Shown in pieces: positions 35,704-44,292 of a stretch of DNA of 64,000 nt. Position 1 is the stretch's first letter. Each line of letters starts with the position of its first letter. The position numbers were made by a program, and so were the translations under genes. Below the pieces are notes generated by a model. That model saw nothing but the letters and a program-made list of their open reading frames with translations. It had not been told where the DNA came from and made no database searches. Source of the DNA: Bradyrhizobium sp. BRP22 (GTDB lineage Bacteria > Pseudomonadota > Alphaproteobacteria > Rhizobiales > Xanthobacteraceae); contig NZ_JADYVX010000034.1 of NCBI RefSeq assembly GCF_020194175.1, positions 19,189 to 83,188 on the forward strand, in the 5' to 3' direction.

Positions 35704-35938
35704 GACGTGCGTGCCCCGAACGAGAGAACTCCTGATCGGGGTTAAGCAAGCGCCGTGCCATTGTGTACAATTCGAGGTCGGACGCCGACGGAACGAAATC
35801 CGTCACGATTTCAATTCACTGGTCGCTCGACCAAGCCTTGCTCATTCTCTGTGCGAAGCTTTTTCGGCGCGCAATTGCTCATTCGTTGAGCGAATTCTTC
35901 TTTGCACTCGATTTGCGCAAGCCCCGCGCGACGCGCTC

Positions 35939-36997
35939 TCATCGGAAGAAATGGACGAGCCCGATGCTGATAGCGAGCAAGACCAACAGCGACAGCGTGA
36001 CTGCGGCCGTCACGCGTCCTCCCACGGTGGCGATAACGCGAATATCGACGCCGAGGCCAAGGGCCGCCATCGACAGGACGGTGAGCAGCACCGCTGTCTT
36101 GGTCACGATGGGGACCACCATATCCGGAACGAGTTCGAACGATCGCAGCGCGGCAAGAACCAGAAAGCCGATGATGAACCAGGGCACCAGTTTGAACGGG
36201 CTGATCGCTGCGGCCTTCTCGTGCTTGCGACGGCTGGCAACGAACAGAGAGAGGCCGATCACGATCGGTCCCAACATCAGCACGCGTACCAGTTTCACCA
36301 GCGTTCCGATCTGCGTGCTGACGATGCCGGCAGGCACGGTGGCCGCAAGCACCTGGGGAACGGCATAGACCGTGAGGCCAGCCAGGATGCCGTATTGCGT
36401 CGCTGACAATCCGAGGAGCGGGATCAGCAGGGGCAATCCCAGCACCATCAGCACGCCGAGAATCGCCGTGAATGAGATCGACGAAGCGATGTCGTCGCTA
36501 TGGGCATCGATCACGGGCGCGACGGCCGCGATCGCCGAATTTCCGCAGATCGAATTGCCGCAGGCGATCAGGATCGACAACTTGGTCGGCAGGCCCAACA
36601 TGCGGCTGACCCCAAAGCTGAGCAGCAGCATGATCGCGACCGTCCCAGCGATCGCGCCGATCAGCGCCAGGCCGGACGCCGCGATCGCGGCGAAACTGAT
36701 CGAGGCTCCCAGCAGCACGACGGCGACTTCGAGCAGTTGCTTGGCGCTGAAGGCGATCCCGGAGCGCCACCGCTCGGACGGATTCCAGGCAGTGCGGATT
36801 GCCATCCCCAGCAGGATCGCGATCACCAGCGCTTCGACATAGGGATGGTCGAAGGCTCGCTCCTCGAGATTTTGGACGCCGACCGCGACGATCGTGATCG
36901 CGCCGCACAGCGCGATGCCGGGAAGAAGCGAAAAGGTTCGGGCGACGGCGCTGGGGCGCCCTGCCGCTTCCTTGATGCTATTGGTATTGTCCGCCAC
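35939..36997 (-). CDS. YeiH family membrane protein (putative sulfate exporter family, UPF0324)
   Basis: The protein has 352 residues and about ten hydrophobic segments. The family signature CGNSICGNSAIAAVAPVIDA occurs near residue 150. YeiH-type proteins are associated with efflux of sulfite, sulfate or taurine-derived anions in some proteobacteria, but the transported ion is not settled. It is a single gene between two gaps, convergent neither with the amidase (same strand) nor with a clear partner. It may link to sulfonate breakdown elsewhere in this window. Confidence 0.85.
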   Translation of the reverse strand: MADNTNSIKEAAGRPSAVARTFSLLPGIALCGAITIVAVGVQNLEERAFDHPYVEALVIAILLGMAIRTAWNPSERWRSGIAFSAKQLLEVAVVLLGASISFAAIAASGLALIGAIAGTVAIMLLLSFGVSRMLGLPTKLSILIACGNSICGNSAIAAVAPVIDAHSDDIASSISFTAILGVLMVLGLPLLIPLLGLSATQYGILAGLTVYAVPQVLAATVPAGIVSTQIGTLVKLVRVLMLGPIVIGLSLFVASRRKHEKAAAISPFKLVPWFIIGFLVLAALRSFELVPDMVVPIVTKTAVLLTVLSMAALGLGVDIRVIATVGGRVTAAVTLSLLVLLAISIGLVHFFR

Positions 36998-37200
36998 GGT
37001 GGCACTCCCTATCGGGAATAATTTATGCGCCTACCGCGATATCTTGGCTAATATATTCTACGGTTTCCCCAGTAACGAGAAGTTATGTTCTGGAGATCGA
37101 CGAGGACGTCGCTATCCCGTTCGCGGCCTATGGCAGGCGGACGCGCCGATTACGGCTGGAACCCTTACTGCAGGAGAAACAGGAGTGGCCGGATCGACCG

Positions 37201-37419
37201 TCAGAGGGCCGCGAACAGGCCTTGCGCCCAGGCAACGGCGCGGTCGAAATTGAAGACGCCGGCCTCGAAATAGGCGGCGCGCGCGATCACAATGCCGGCG
37301 ACGAGCAGCCAGAACGCGCTGGTGCCGGCACGAAGCAGCCACGACGAGCCGCGTCCGGACGTGCGGACGCTCTCTGCCGCTATCGGCTCGCCAAACGCAT
37401 CAAATCCCGGATTGCTCAT
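37201..37419 (-). CDS. Small single-pass membrane protein, unknown function
   Basis: This 72-residue protein has a polar N-terminus (MSNPGFDAFGEPIAAESVR) and one hydrophobic helix (WLLRAGTSAFWLLVAGIVIA), then a short amphipathic tail. It has normal high-GC codon use, and the start at 37419 fits a weak AAGCGACC site. I do not recognise a family. It could regulate or accompany a membrane protein, but neighbours on either side lie more than 150 bp away. Confidence 0.6.
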   Translation of the reverse strand: MSNPGFDAFGEPIAAESVRTSGRGSSWLLRAGTSAFWLLVAGIVIARAAYFEAGVFNFDRAVAWAQGLFAAL

Positions 37420-37592
37420 GGTCGCTTCGGTTGAAACCGGCCTCAAATGTCGTCAATTGCGGCCAGGAAGCAATGGTAGCGAAATGTCTTTTACGGCAGC
37501 GACTTGGAAGCATGTTTCCCGGCGCGCTCGCAGGGAAGAATTTTTATCCCCAGCCCTCCAAATCGTCCAGACCGACCCGCTGATGCAAGGAG

Positions 37593-38693
37593 TCAAACCG
37601 TGCCGACGATGCCCTCGACCAGATAGTCGGTCGTCTCCAATGAGGGATCGTAGAGCCCGGTGTCCCTGGAGGTGATGACCTTGCCGGTATTGCTCTTGAC
37701 GCCGGCGACGAAGATCGGCTTGCCGGCCTTCAATTCGGCGATCGCGGCTGTGGCCGCATTACGGCCGGCCTCGCTGCAGCCGGCGCCGAACGGCGAGCTC
37801 ACCACCATCTCCTTGTCGTAGCCGCCGATCACCATGTTCGGCAGCTTCTCGCCTTTGGCGATCATGCCGGCAAAGCTCTTGTAGACCGTCTCCCATTTCA
37901 GTTCGGCGCCGGTGATGAAACCCTTGGGCGCAAGATCCGCCTGGTTGGCGTTGTGACCGCAGCTCTTCACGCCACGCTTCTCGGCCGTCTCGATCACGAC
38001 CTTCGGGCTGTCGATATGGCAGGCGATGATGTCGCAACCGGCATCAACCAGCGCGTTGGCGGCTTCGGCCTCGCGCACCGGCAACGCCCAGTCGCCGGTG
38101 ATGATGAGCTGCACTGAGACACTGGGATTGACCTTGCGCGCGCCGAGCATGAACGAGTTGACGTTACGCAACACCAGCGGAATCGGCTTTGCGGCAATGT
38201 AGCCGATCTTGTTCGCCTTGGTGGACAGGCCCGCGGCAATGCCGTTCACATAATGACCCTGGTCGAGATAGCAGAAATAGCCGCCGGCATTGGCGGGATG
38301 CTTGTCGGCCTGCCACAGCGAAGTCGGATGGCGAAATTCGACCTTCGGATATTTCTTCGCCGCATCGATCATGAACGGATTGAAGTAGCCGAACGACGTC
38401 GGAAACAGCAGCGTCGCGCCATCGATGTTGATCATCGACTCCATGGTCTTCGCAACCGCCACCGTCTCGGGCACGTTCTCTTCTTCCACGACTTTCACGC
38501 CCGGCACATCCTTGAGCGCCTTGGCGGCAACCGCGTGGGCCTGGTTCCAGCCATAGTCTTGGCGCGAGCCGACATAGATGATGCCGACCGTGAGATCTGC
38601 GGCGCGCGCCGGCCGGCCCAGCCCGGAGAGAACGAAGGGACTTGCGGCGGCGCCAGCGAGAAAGCTACGGCGGGATAGCGGATGCGTGGTCAT
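37593..38693 (-). CDS. BMP family ABC substrate-binding protein, orphan
   Basis: This 366-residue receptor has a Tat-type leader (MTTHPLSRRSFLAGAAASPF) and the BMP/PnrA-like domain: ADLTVGIIYVGSRQDYGWNQ and GATLLFPTSFGYFNPFMIDA. BMP-type receptors usually bind nucleosides or purine derivatives. AAGGAGAG sits five bases before ATG 38693. It is 67 bp downstream of a GntR gene on the same strand and has no permease of its own. Its near twin at 44293 belongs to a complete importer, so it may use that permease. Confidence 0.9.
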   Translation of the reverse strand: MTTHPLSRRSFLAGAAASPFVLSGLGRPARAADLTVGIIYVGSRQDYGWNQAHAVAAKALKDVPGVKVVEEENVPETVAVAKTMESMINIDGATLLFPTSFGYFNPFMIDAAKKYPKVEFRHPTSLWQADKHPANAGGYFCYLDQGHYVNGIAAGLSTKANKIGYIAAKPIPLVLRNVNSFMLGARKVNPSVSVQLIITGDWALPVREAEAANALVDAGCDIIACHIDSPKVVIETAEKRGVKSCGHNANQADLAPKGFITGAELKWETVYKSFAGMIAKGEKLPNMVIGGYDKEMVVSSPFGAGCSEAGRNAATAAIAELKAGKPIFVAGVKSNTGKVITSRDTGLYDPSLETTDYLVEGIVGTV

Positions 38694-38760
38694 TGATACT
38701 CTCCTTGATCGCCGAACCATTGGCGCGGCTGTGACACTGGTGATGAAATCCTGTCCCCGT

Positions 38761-39510
38761 TCATTTCGTGGCCCGCGTCTTTCGCCGCAGGCGCGCGATC
38801 GTTGATCCATTGCCGGTTTCTGCCGTCTCCGTGTAGCGGGACAGCACCGCGCCGAGATCGAACACCCGGTCGCGATCCTGATCGAGCAGCGCCCGGTGCG
38901 CCACCGCGCCGAGGTGATGATCCATCAGCTCGATCGCCGCTTCGGCATTGCGGCTGCGCAACGCGGCCACGATCTCGCGGTGCTCGTTGACGGCGCAGTC
39001 GGCGGAATGCGGCCGGCCGTAAAGCGCCAGGATCAACGAGCAGCGCGACACCACTTCGCCGAGATAGCGGCGGAGCAGATTGTTGCCCGCGAGCTCGCCA
39101 AGCCTGACATGGAATTCGCCGGCAAGACGGATCGAGACTCTCGCTTCGCCGGACTTGCGCGCGGCTTCCTCCTTGCGGACATGCCCTTCGAGCTCGGCGC
39201 CGAATTCCGGCCGCCAGCGGGCGATCACCAGCCGCACCACCTCGCGCTCGAGCGTGCGGCGGACCTCGAACACTTCCCTCGCCTCCTCCAGGGTCGGCTT
39301 GGCCGTGGTGGCGGTGCGACGCGGCGGCGCATCGACCAGGCCTTCGGATTGAAGCTGCGCCAGCGCCGCGCGCACCAGCGTGCGGCTCATGCGAAACTGA
39401 GCGCCGAGTTCGTCCTCCGGCAGCTTGGTGCCCGGCGGGAGTGCCTGCTCGATGATCGCCTGGCGCAGCGCCTGACAGGCCACATCAACCCGGGTCGATT
39501 TCTTGCTCAT
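38761..39510 (-). CDS. GntR family transcriptional regulator, FadR/FCD subfamily
   Basis: This 249-residue regulator starts MSKKSTRVDVACQALRQA, with the helix-turn-helix EDELGAQFRMSRTLVRAALA and FCD residues in GEFHVRLGELA, VNEHREIVAALR and MDHHLGAV. It is similar in plan to the GntR gene at 3093. I use ATG 39510, since the frame upstream of it has no family match. It is divergent from the RHH-like/DUF1989 operon and upstream of the orphan receptor, so it likely controls both directions, probably via the CTGTATACAG and related sites. Confidence 0.9.
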   Translation of the reverse strand: MSKKSTRVDVACQALRQAIIEQALPPGTKLPEDELGAQFRMSRTLVRAALAQLQSEGLVDAPPRRTATTAKPTLEEAREVFEVRRTLEREVVRLVIARWRPEFGAELEGHVRKEEAARKSGEARVSIRLAGEFHVRLGELAGNNLLRRYLGEVVSRCSLILALYGRPHSADCAVNEHREIVAALRSRNAEAAIELMDHHLGAVAHRALLDQDRDRVFDLGAVLSRYTETAETGNGSTIARLRRKTRATK

Positions 39511-39633
39511 CCAAAATCCGCATGCGCCATCGGACGAGAATGCGTCCGCAAATTGCGCATACGATAGTTCGGCATTTCGTACACAAGAGGAGGCAATTTT
39601 AGTCGGCGCGCTCGAATAAGCGGCAGCACGACG

Positions 39634-39716
39634 CTCAAAGTTTGCGCTTCGAATGCGCAACAAAACCGGGAATAACTGACGCCGGAAGTCTCGTTGGCGG
39701 CAGTTTCTGTATACAG
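39634..39716. promoter_or_regulatory. Candidate operators in the GntR/DUF1989 divergent region
   Basis: A perfect 10-bp palindrome CTGTATACAG lies at 39707-39716, 36 bp upstream of the RHH-like start. It is close to the TTGTATACAA type expected for FadR-class GntR proteins. A CTCAAAGTTTG stretch at 39634-39644 recurs as part of a 13-base palindrome at 44119-44131. Both look like regulator sites. Confidence 0.5.
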
Positions 39717-39752
39717 GATCTTGCCTCCTCGGATCGCTGCGGAGGGAATGCC

Positions 39753-39917
39753 ATGGCCGAAACGGTCATCAAACTGCGATTGAACCAGCAACAGCTTGAA
39801 CTGATGGACCGCACCATCGCGCAAGGCATCGCGCCCGATCGTGCGGCGCTGGTCCGTCTCGCCTTGCGCGAATACGCCGCCAGCCGGAAGGCTGAGACCG
39901 CGGGAAGCGCGCGATGA
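39753..39917 (+). CDS. Small ribbon-helix-helix-like protein
   Basis: This 54-residue protein has an N-terminal strand-like TVIKLRLNQQ followed by two helices (QLELMDRTIAQG and DRAALVRLALREYAASRK), the layout of CopG/Arc-type DNA-binding proteins. A strong GGAGGGAATGCC ribosome site precedes ATG 39753. The stop overlaps the DUF1989 start as ATGA, so the two proteins are made in a coupled way. It may be an autorepressor or a partner or chaperone of the enzyme. No toxin gene is adjacent. Too short for most gene finders. Confidence 0.7.
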   Translation: MAETVIKLRLNQQQLELMDRTIAQGIAPDRAALVRLALREYAASRKAETAGSAR

Positions 39918-40846
39918 CCACACGCAAGATCATATCGGAATGGATCCTCGAGCCCGGCACCGGCAAGGCGATCGAGCTCCTGAAAGGGCAGATCCTGCGC
40001 ATCGAGCAGGTCGAGGGCGGCCAGTGCGCCGACTTCAATTGCTTCAACCTGCATGACTACAAGGAGTTCATGCATTGCGGCCGCACCCGCACCGTGCACG
40101 GCTTCCATCCGACCAAGGGCACCTTCATGTGGTCGGCGCCGCCGCGCGAACGTGCAATGCTCTATATCCTCGAAGACACGGTCGGCCGCAACGACGTGCT
40201 GTTCCCGCGCTGCAGCGCCTATGTCTATGAAGCCGCCTACGGCTTTGCCGTGCACACCAATTGCCACGACATCCAGGCCGAAGCGCAGCGTGAATACGGA
40301 TTGACGCCCGATGACGTCCACGATTCCTTCAACCTGTTCATGTGCACCGGCGTCGATGCCGACGGCCATGCCTACATGACGCGGCAGACCACCAAGCCCG
40401 GCGACCATGTCGACCTGCTGGCGTTGATGGACGTGCTGGCAGTCCCCAATGTCTGCGGCGCCGACGTGATGAAGACCAGCAACTTTGCGCTGAAGCCGCT
40501 CAAGCTCACGGTGTTCGAGGCCACCGACGCTGATCTCGCCACGGTGCCGAAGACGCCCGCGCTCGCGAGCCAGCGAACGCCGAAGGATTTCAGGAACCCT
40601 GTCATCAAGAGCGACCGCGCCCTGCGGCGGGACCCCAACTACAGTCCGGAATTTCCGAACACGCCAATCATGCTCACCGAATTGCCGGTTGCGCTGACTG
40701 CGGAGGAAATCGCGATGTTCGAGGCGGTCAAGCTCACCGCCATCTATGGCGATGACGATGCGGCGGCGCTGCGCGACATCCTGTTCTCCTGGTGGGAAGA
40801 GCGCTTCCTGCAGGCACATGCCGGCGCGCCGGCGATCGAGACCTGA
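39914..40846 (+). CDS. DUF1989 domain protein (urea-carboxylase-associated/carboxyguanidine deiminase-like)
   Basis: This 310-residue member of the DUF1989 family has candidate zinc ligands in EGGQCADFNCFN, FMHCGRTRTVHGF and VPNVCGADVMKTSN. Characterised relatives (CgdA/CgdB) act with urea carboxylase in guanidine breakdown, deiminating carboxyguanidine to allophanate. Others are named urea-amidolyase-associated proteins. Here there is a single subunit and no urea carboxylase nearby. It overlaps the RHH-like gene by 4 bases and precedes a flavin reductase (3-bp gap) and a formamidase. The substrate is therefore open: an amidino or ureido compound is likely. Confidence 0.85.
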   Translation: MTTRKIISEWILEPGTGKAIELLKGQILRIEQVEGGQCADFNCFNLHDYKEFMHCGRTRTVHGFHPTKGTFMWSAPPRERAMLYILEDTVGRNDVLFPRCSAYVYEAAYGFAVHTNCHDIQAEAQREYGLTPDDVHDSFNLFMCTGVDADGHAYMTRQTTKPGDHVDLLALMDVLAVPNVCGADVMKTSNFALKPLKLTVFEATDADLATVPKTPALASQRTPKDFRNPVIKSDRALRRDPNYSPEFPNTPIMLTELPVALTAEEIAMFEAVKLTAIYGDDDAAALRDILFSWWEERFLQAHAGAPAIET

Positions 40847-40849
40847 GCG

Positions 40850-41515
40850 ATGGACGCGATCCCTGCTCCGGGCGACATCACATTCGACTTCCGCAAACTG
40901 TCGGCGCGCGAGCGATACAAATTGATGATCGGCACTGTGGTGCCGCGGCCGATCGCGCTGGTGACGACGGTCGATCCAGCGGGACGCATCAATGCGGCGC
41001 CGTTCAGCTTCTTCAACTGCCTCTCAGCGGATCCGCCGATCCTCGCGCTCGGGGTGGAAAACCATCCCGACATGTCGTTCAAGGACACCGCGCGCAACAT
41101 CCGCCTGACCGAGGTCTTCACCGTGAACATCGTCTCGCATGCGATCGCGGAAGCGATGCATGTCTGCGCGGTGCCGTTTGCAGCCGGCCGCGACGAGCTT
41201 GAAGCCGCGGGCCTGACTGCGATGCCTGGAACCGAAGTGGCCTCGCCATGGATCAAGGAGGCGCCCGCCGCGTTCGAGTGTCGCCGCCACGTCACGCTGG
41301 AACTCGGCAAGTCCCGCCAGATCATTCTGGGCGAGATCGTCTTCGCGCACTATCAGCGCGACGTGGTCGATGTCGAGCGCCTGCACGTCGACCCCGCGAA
41401 ACTCGACGCCATCGCGCGCCTCGGCGGCAACACCTGCGCCACGATCCGCGACCGCTTCGAGATGCTGACGCCGACGCTCGATGAATTCGGAGCGACGGCC
41501 TCGCCTGAAAAATAG
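40850..41515 (+). CDS. Flavin reductase (DIM6/NTAB) family protein
   Basis: This 221-residue protein has the FMN-binding split-barrel: GTVVPRPIALVTTVDPAGRI, INAAPFSFFNCLSADPP and NTCATIRDRFEM. Such proteins reduce FMN/FAD for a partner monooxygenase or oxidise small substrates directly. It lies 3 bp after the DUF1989 gene and 71 bp before the formamidase. No two-component oxygenase gene is adjacent, and the SsuD-like enzyme is 25 kb away. Confidence 0.88.
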   Translation: MDAIPAPGDITFDFRKLSARERYKLMIGTVVPRPIALVTTVDPAGRINAAPFSFFNCLSADPPILALGVENHPDMSFKDTARNIRLTEVFTVNIVSHAIAEAMHVCAVPFAAGRDELEAAGLTAMPGTEVASPWIKEAPAAFECRRHVTLELGKSRQIILGEIVFAHYQRDVVDVERLHVDPAKLDAIARLGGNTCATIRDRFEMLTPTLDEFGATASPEK

Positions 41516-41586
41516 TCTTTCGATGCAACCCAAAATCGGATTTGCTCTGCGCAAATCCGAAAAACGCAGGGAATAGGGAGTTCGAT

Positions 41587-42600
41587 ATGAACGGACTTGG
41601 CGGCCTCAACAAATCACCCAACGGCGTCGTGATCGGGCTGGTTCAATTGCAGTTGCCCGTGGTGGTGACGAAAGCGGATCTCGCCAACCAGACCGAGAAG
41701 ATCGTCTGGATGGTCGGCAAGGCGCGGCGCAACCTGTCGACCATGGATCTCGTGGTGTTCCCGGAATATTCGCTGCACGGCCTGTCGATGGACACCAATC
41801 CTGAAATCATGTGCCGGCTCGATGGACCGGAGGTCGCGGCTTTCAAGCAGGCCTGTATCGACAACAAGATCTGGGGCTGCTTCTCCATCATGGAGTACAA
41901 CCCCGACGGCAACCCCTACAATTCCGGCCTCATTATCGACGACCACGGCGAGATCAAGCTCTACTACCGCAAATTCCATCCCTGGATTCCGGTCGAGCCG
42001 TGGGAGCCCGGCGACATCGGCATTCCCGTGATCGAGGGACCGAAAGGCGCCAGGATCGCGCTGATCATTTGCCATGACGGCATGTTCCCGGAGATGGCGC
42101 GCGAATGCGCCTACAAGGGCGCGGAGATCATGATCCGCACCGCCGGCTACACCGCCCCGATCCGCGAGAGCTGGCGCTTCACCAACCAGGCCAACGCATT
42201 CCAGAACCTGATGGTGACAGCGAATGTCTGCATGTGCGGCTCCGACGGTTCGTTCGATTCGATGGGCGAAGGCATGATCGTCAATTTCGACGGCACTATC
42301 ATCGCGCACGGCACCACGGGCCGCGCGGACGAGATCATCACCGCCGAGGTGCGGCCCGACCTCGTGCGCGAGGCGCGGATCAACTGGGGTGTCGAGAACA
42401 ACATCTATCAGCTCTGGCACCGCGGCTATGTCGCCGTGAAAGGCGGCGCGATGGATTGCCCCTACACTTTCATGCAGGACATGGTCGCCGGCACTTTCCG
42501 ATTGCCATGGGAGGATCAGGTCAAGATCACCGACGGCACGTCCTGCGGCTTTCCCGCGCCGACGCGCATGTTCGGCAAGACCGCGAAGGCGGCGGAGTAA
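41587..42600 (+). CDS. amiF: Formamidase (nitrilase superfamily)
   Basis: This 337-residue enzyme hydrolyses formamide to formate and ammonia. The Glu-Lys-Cys triad is visible: E in LVVFPEYSLHG, K in KLYYRKFHPWIP and C in ALIICHDGMFPEMARECAY. Length and the WRFTNQANAFQNL block match AmiF (334 residues in H. pylori, as I recall it). AGGGAG with 8-base spacing precedes ATG 41587; an earlier in-frame ATG has no site. It ends the plus-strand run begun by the RHH-like gene, so formamide may be released in that pathway. Aliphatic amidase activity is the main alternative. Confidence 0.9.
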   Translation: MNGLGGLNKSPNGVVIGLVQLQLPVVVTKADLANQTEKIVWMVGKARRNLSTMDLVVFPEYSLHGLSMDTNPEIMCRLDGPEVAAFKQACIDNKIWGCFSIMEYNPDGNPYNSGLIIDDHGEIKLYYRKFHPWIPVEPWEPGDIGIPVIEGPKGARIALIICHDGMFPEMARECAYKGAEIMIRTAGYTAPIRESWRFTNQANAFQNLMVTANVCMCGSDGSFDSMGEGMIVNFDGTIIAHGTTGRADEIITAEVRPDLVREARINWGVENNIYQLWHRGYVAVKGGAMDCPYTFMQDMVAGTFRLPWEDQVKITDGTSCGFPAPTRMFGKTAKAAE

Positions 42601-42608
42601 TGTGATTT

Positions 42609-42694
42609 GTAGGATGGGTGGAGCGCAGCGAAACCCATCAATATTCGCAGCCGCGGTGAAGGTGATGGGTTTCGCCGCGCTCTACCTATCCTAC
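42609..42694. repeat. Palindromic element between convergent formamidase and amidohydrolase genes
   Basis: The left arm starting GTAGGATGGGTGGAGCGC (42609) is mirrored by an arm ending CTACCTATCCTAC (42694), with a few mismatches. A different palindrome family from the CATTGCGAGC type. A cousin with GTAGGG...CCCTAC ends lies at 62620-62736. Confidence 0.8.
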
Positions 42695-42696
42695 GG

Positions 42697-43968
42697 TTAT
42701 GCCTCACCCGGCCGAAAATTCTCGATCAATCGCAGCAGCACCCGCGCGCCGGCGTCGGCGTCGGCGAGGTCGACATGCTCGTCGGGATGATGGCTGATGC
42801 CGCCGCGGCAGCGGACGAAGAGCATGGCGACGTCGGCGATGTCGATCATCGCCATGCCGTCATGCCCGGCCCCGCTCGGCAATTCGAAGACAGGAAAACC
42901 CTCACCGGCTACCGCCTCTGCAACCTGCGCCTTCAGCCAGGGCGCGCAGGGCACGGTGCGGTTCTCATGGGTGACATCGAGCTGAAGCGCAAGGTCGCGG
43001 CGTCTTGCAATGACCTCGATTTGACGAACGATGTCGGCGACCGCGCGCTTGCGATGCAAGTCGGTGGGCGCGCGGATGTCGATCGTAAAGGAGACTTTTC
43101 CCGGAATCACGTTGGTCGCGCCCGGCAATGCATCGATATAGCCGACGGTGCCGACGAGACCGCCGCCATCGGTCTTGCAAAACGCCTCGATGGCAGTGAT
43201 GCATTCGGCGGCGCCCGTCAGCGCGTCACGCCGGAGCGCCATCGGCACGGTGCCGGCATGGCCGGCCATGCCCGTAAGCTTTGCCGCAAGCCGCGTGGCG
43301 CCGGCGATCGCAGTCACCACGCCGACCGGAAGCCCCTTCTCTTCCAGCACCGGCCCCTGCTCGATATGCAGCTCGACATAGCCGAGCAGTTCGCGGCGGG
43401 CGCGCGCGGCGGCGCCGATATGATCAGGATCGAGCCCGAAGGCTACCATCGCCTCGCGCAAGGAGATGCCGGAATGGTCGCGCGCGTTCAGCACGCTCTC
43501 GTCGAAGGTGCCGGCAACCGCGCGGCTGCCGAGCAGCGTCGAGGCAAAGCGCACGCCCTCCTCGTCGGCAAAGCCGGTCACCTCGATCGCGAACGGCAAT
43601 CGGTGGCCGCGTCGGTTGAGATCGGCGACACAGGAGATCGCCGTGATCAGGCCAAGCGGCCCGTCCCATTTGCCGGCGTCGCGTACGGTGTCGTAATGCG
43701 AGCCCAGCATCAGGCACGGCAGGCCGGGCCTGTCGCCCTCGTAACGGCCACAGACATTGCCGATCGCGTCGAGATCCGCGCTCATCCCGGCCTCACGCAT
43801 CCAGGAGAGAAGCAGATCGGCCGCCTTGCGGTGCTCCGGCGTCAGATAGATTCGCGCCAGATGCTCAGGCACCTCCGATATCGCCGCAAGCTCGTCGATG
43901 CGGGCAACGATCTCCTCGCCAAGCAAGGCTGGTCTGGTCCCGGCTGCTGCCGCGTCGTTCTTGCTCAT
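42697..43968 (-). CDS. M20-family Zn-dependent amidohydrolase (allantoate / N-carbamoyl-amino acid hydrolase)
   Basis: This 423-residue metallohydrolase has metal ligands in LGSHYDTVRDAGKWDGPLG, FADEEGVRF (Glu pair), YVELHIEQGPVLEE and the last His in GGISHHPDEHVD. The lid/dimer domain lies in the middle third. AllC/AAH cleave allantoate to ureidoglycine; HyuC-type relatives remove N-carbamoyl groups; the sequence alone does not decide. GGAAAAGC precedes ATG 43968. The gene is divergent from the BMP-type importer, and candidate GntR sites lie between them. In a purine-catabolic setting allantoate is the favoured substrate. Confidence 0.87.
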   Translation of the reverse strand: MSKNDAAAAGTRPALLGEEIVARIDELAAISEVPEHLARIYLTPEHRKAADLLLSWMREAGMSADLDAIGNVCGRYEGDRPGLPCLMLGSHYDTVRDAGKWDGPLGLITAISCVADLNRRGHRLPFAIEVTGFADEEGVRFASTLLGSRAVAGTFDESVLNARDHSGISLREAMVAFGLDPDHIGAAARARRELLGYVELHIEQGPVLEEKGLPVGVVTAIAGATRLAAKLTGMAGHAGTVPMALRRDALTGAAECITAIEAFCKTDGGGLVGTVGYIDALPGATNVIPGKVSFTIDIRAPTDLHRKRAVADIVRQIEVIARRRDLALQLDVTHENRTVPCAPWLKAQVAEAVAGEGFPVFELPSGAGHDGMAMIDIADVAMLFVRCRGGISHHPDEHVDLADADAGARVLLRLIENFRPGEA

Positions 43969-44292
43969 GCTTTTCCAGTGAGGGGCCGCCTCGATTCCCG
44001 TGCGGTATCGATACAAGTTCAATGCCAGCGCTTTCGCGGACGATCAACGCTCATACGATGCTTAACGGCCTTGCATACAATTATCCAATAGCGCTCAAGA
44101 ATTAGGCGAGCGTTCGTCACTCAAAGTTTGAGCGGAATACAGCACCGAATAATACTCAAGTAATTTCAAATGATTGGTATTTCATGCTCCCCGAATAGGC
44201 TCTGGCATGAAGCTTGCGACATCCTGGCCGAGCTCCGCCGTTGGCGCGGATGCGAAACGACAGGCGGCCGGTCCGCCCCAGGGGAGCAGGCA
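43969..44292. other. Divergent control region of the amidohydrolase and BMP-type importer
   Basis: This 324-bp A+T-rich gap contains a palindrome GTATCGATAC at 44005-44014, TTGCATACAA at 44070-44079 (one base off the TTGTATACAA type) and the odd palindrome CTCAAAGTTTGAG at 44119-44131. The last shares its core with 39634-39644 in the GntR/DUF1989 gap. It should carry both promoters. Sigma boxes cannot be placed with confidence. A frame from 44170 to 44292 is only the extended lead of the receptor. Confidence 0.5.
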
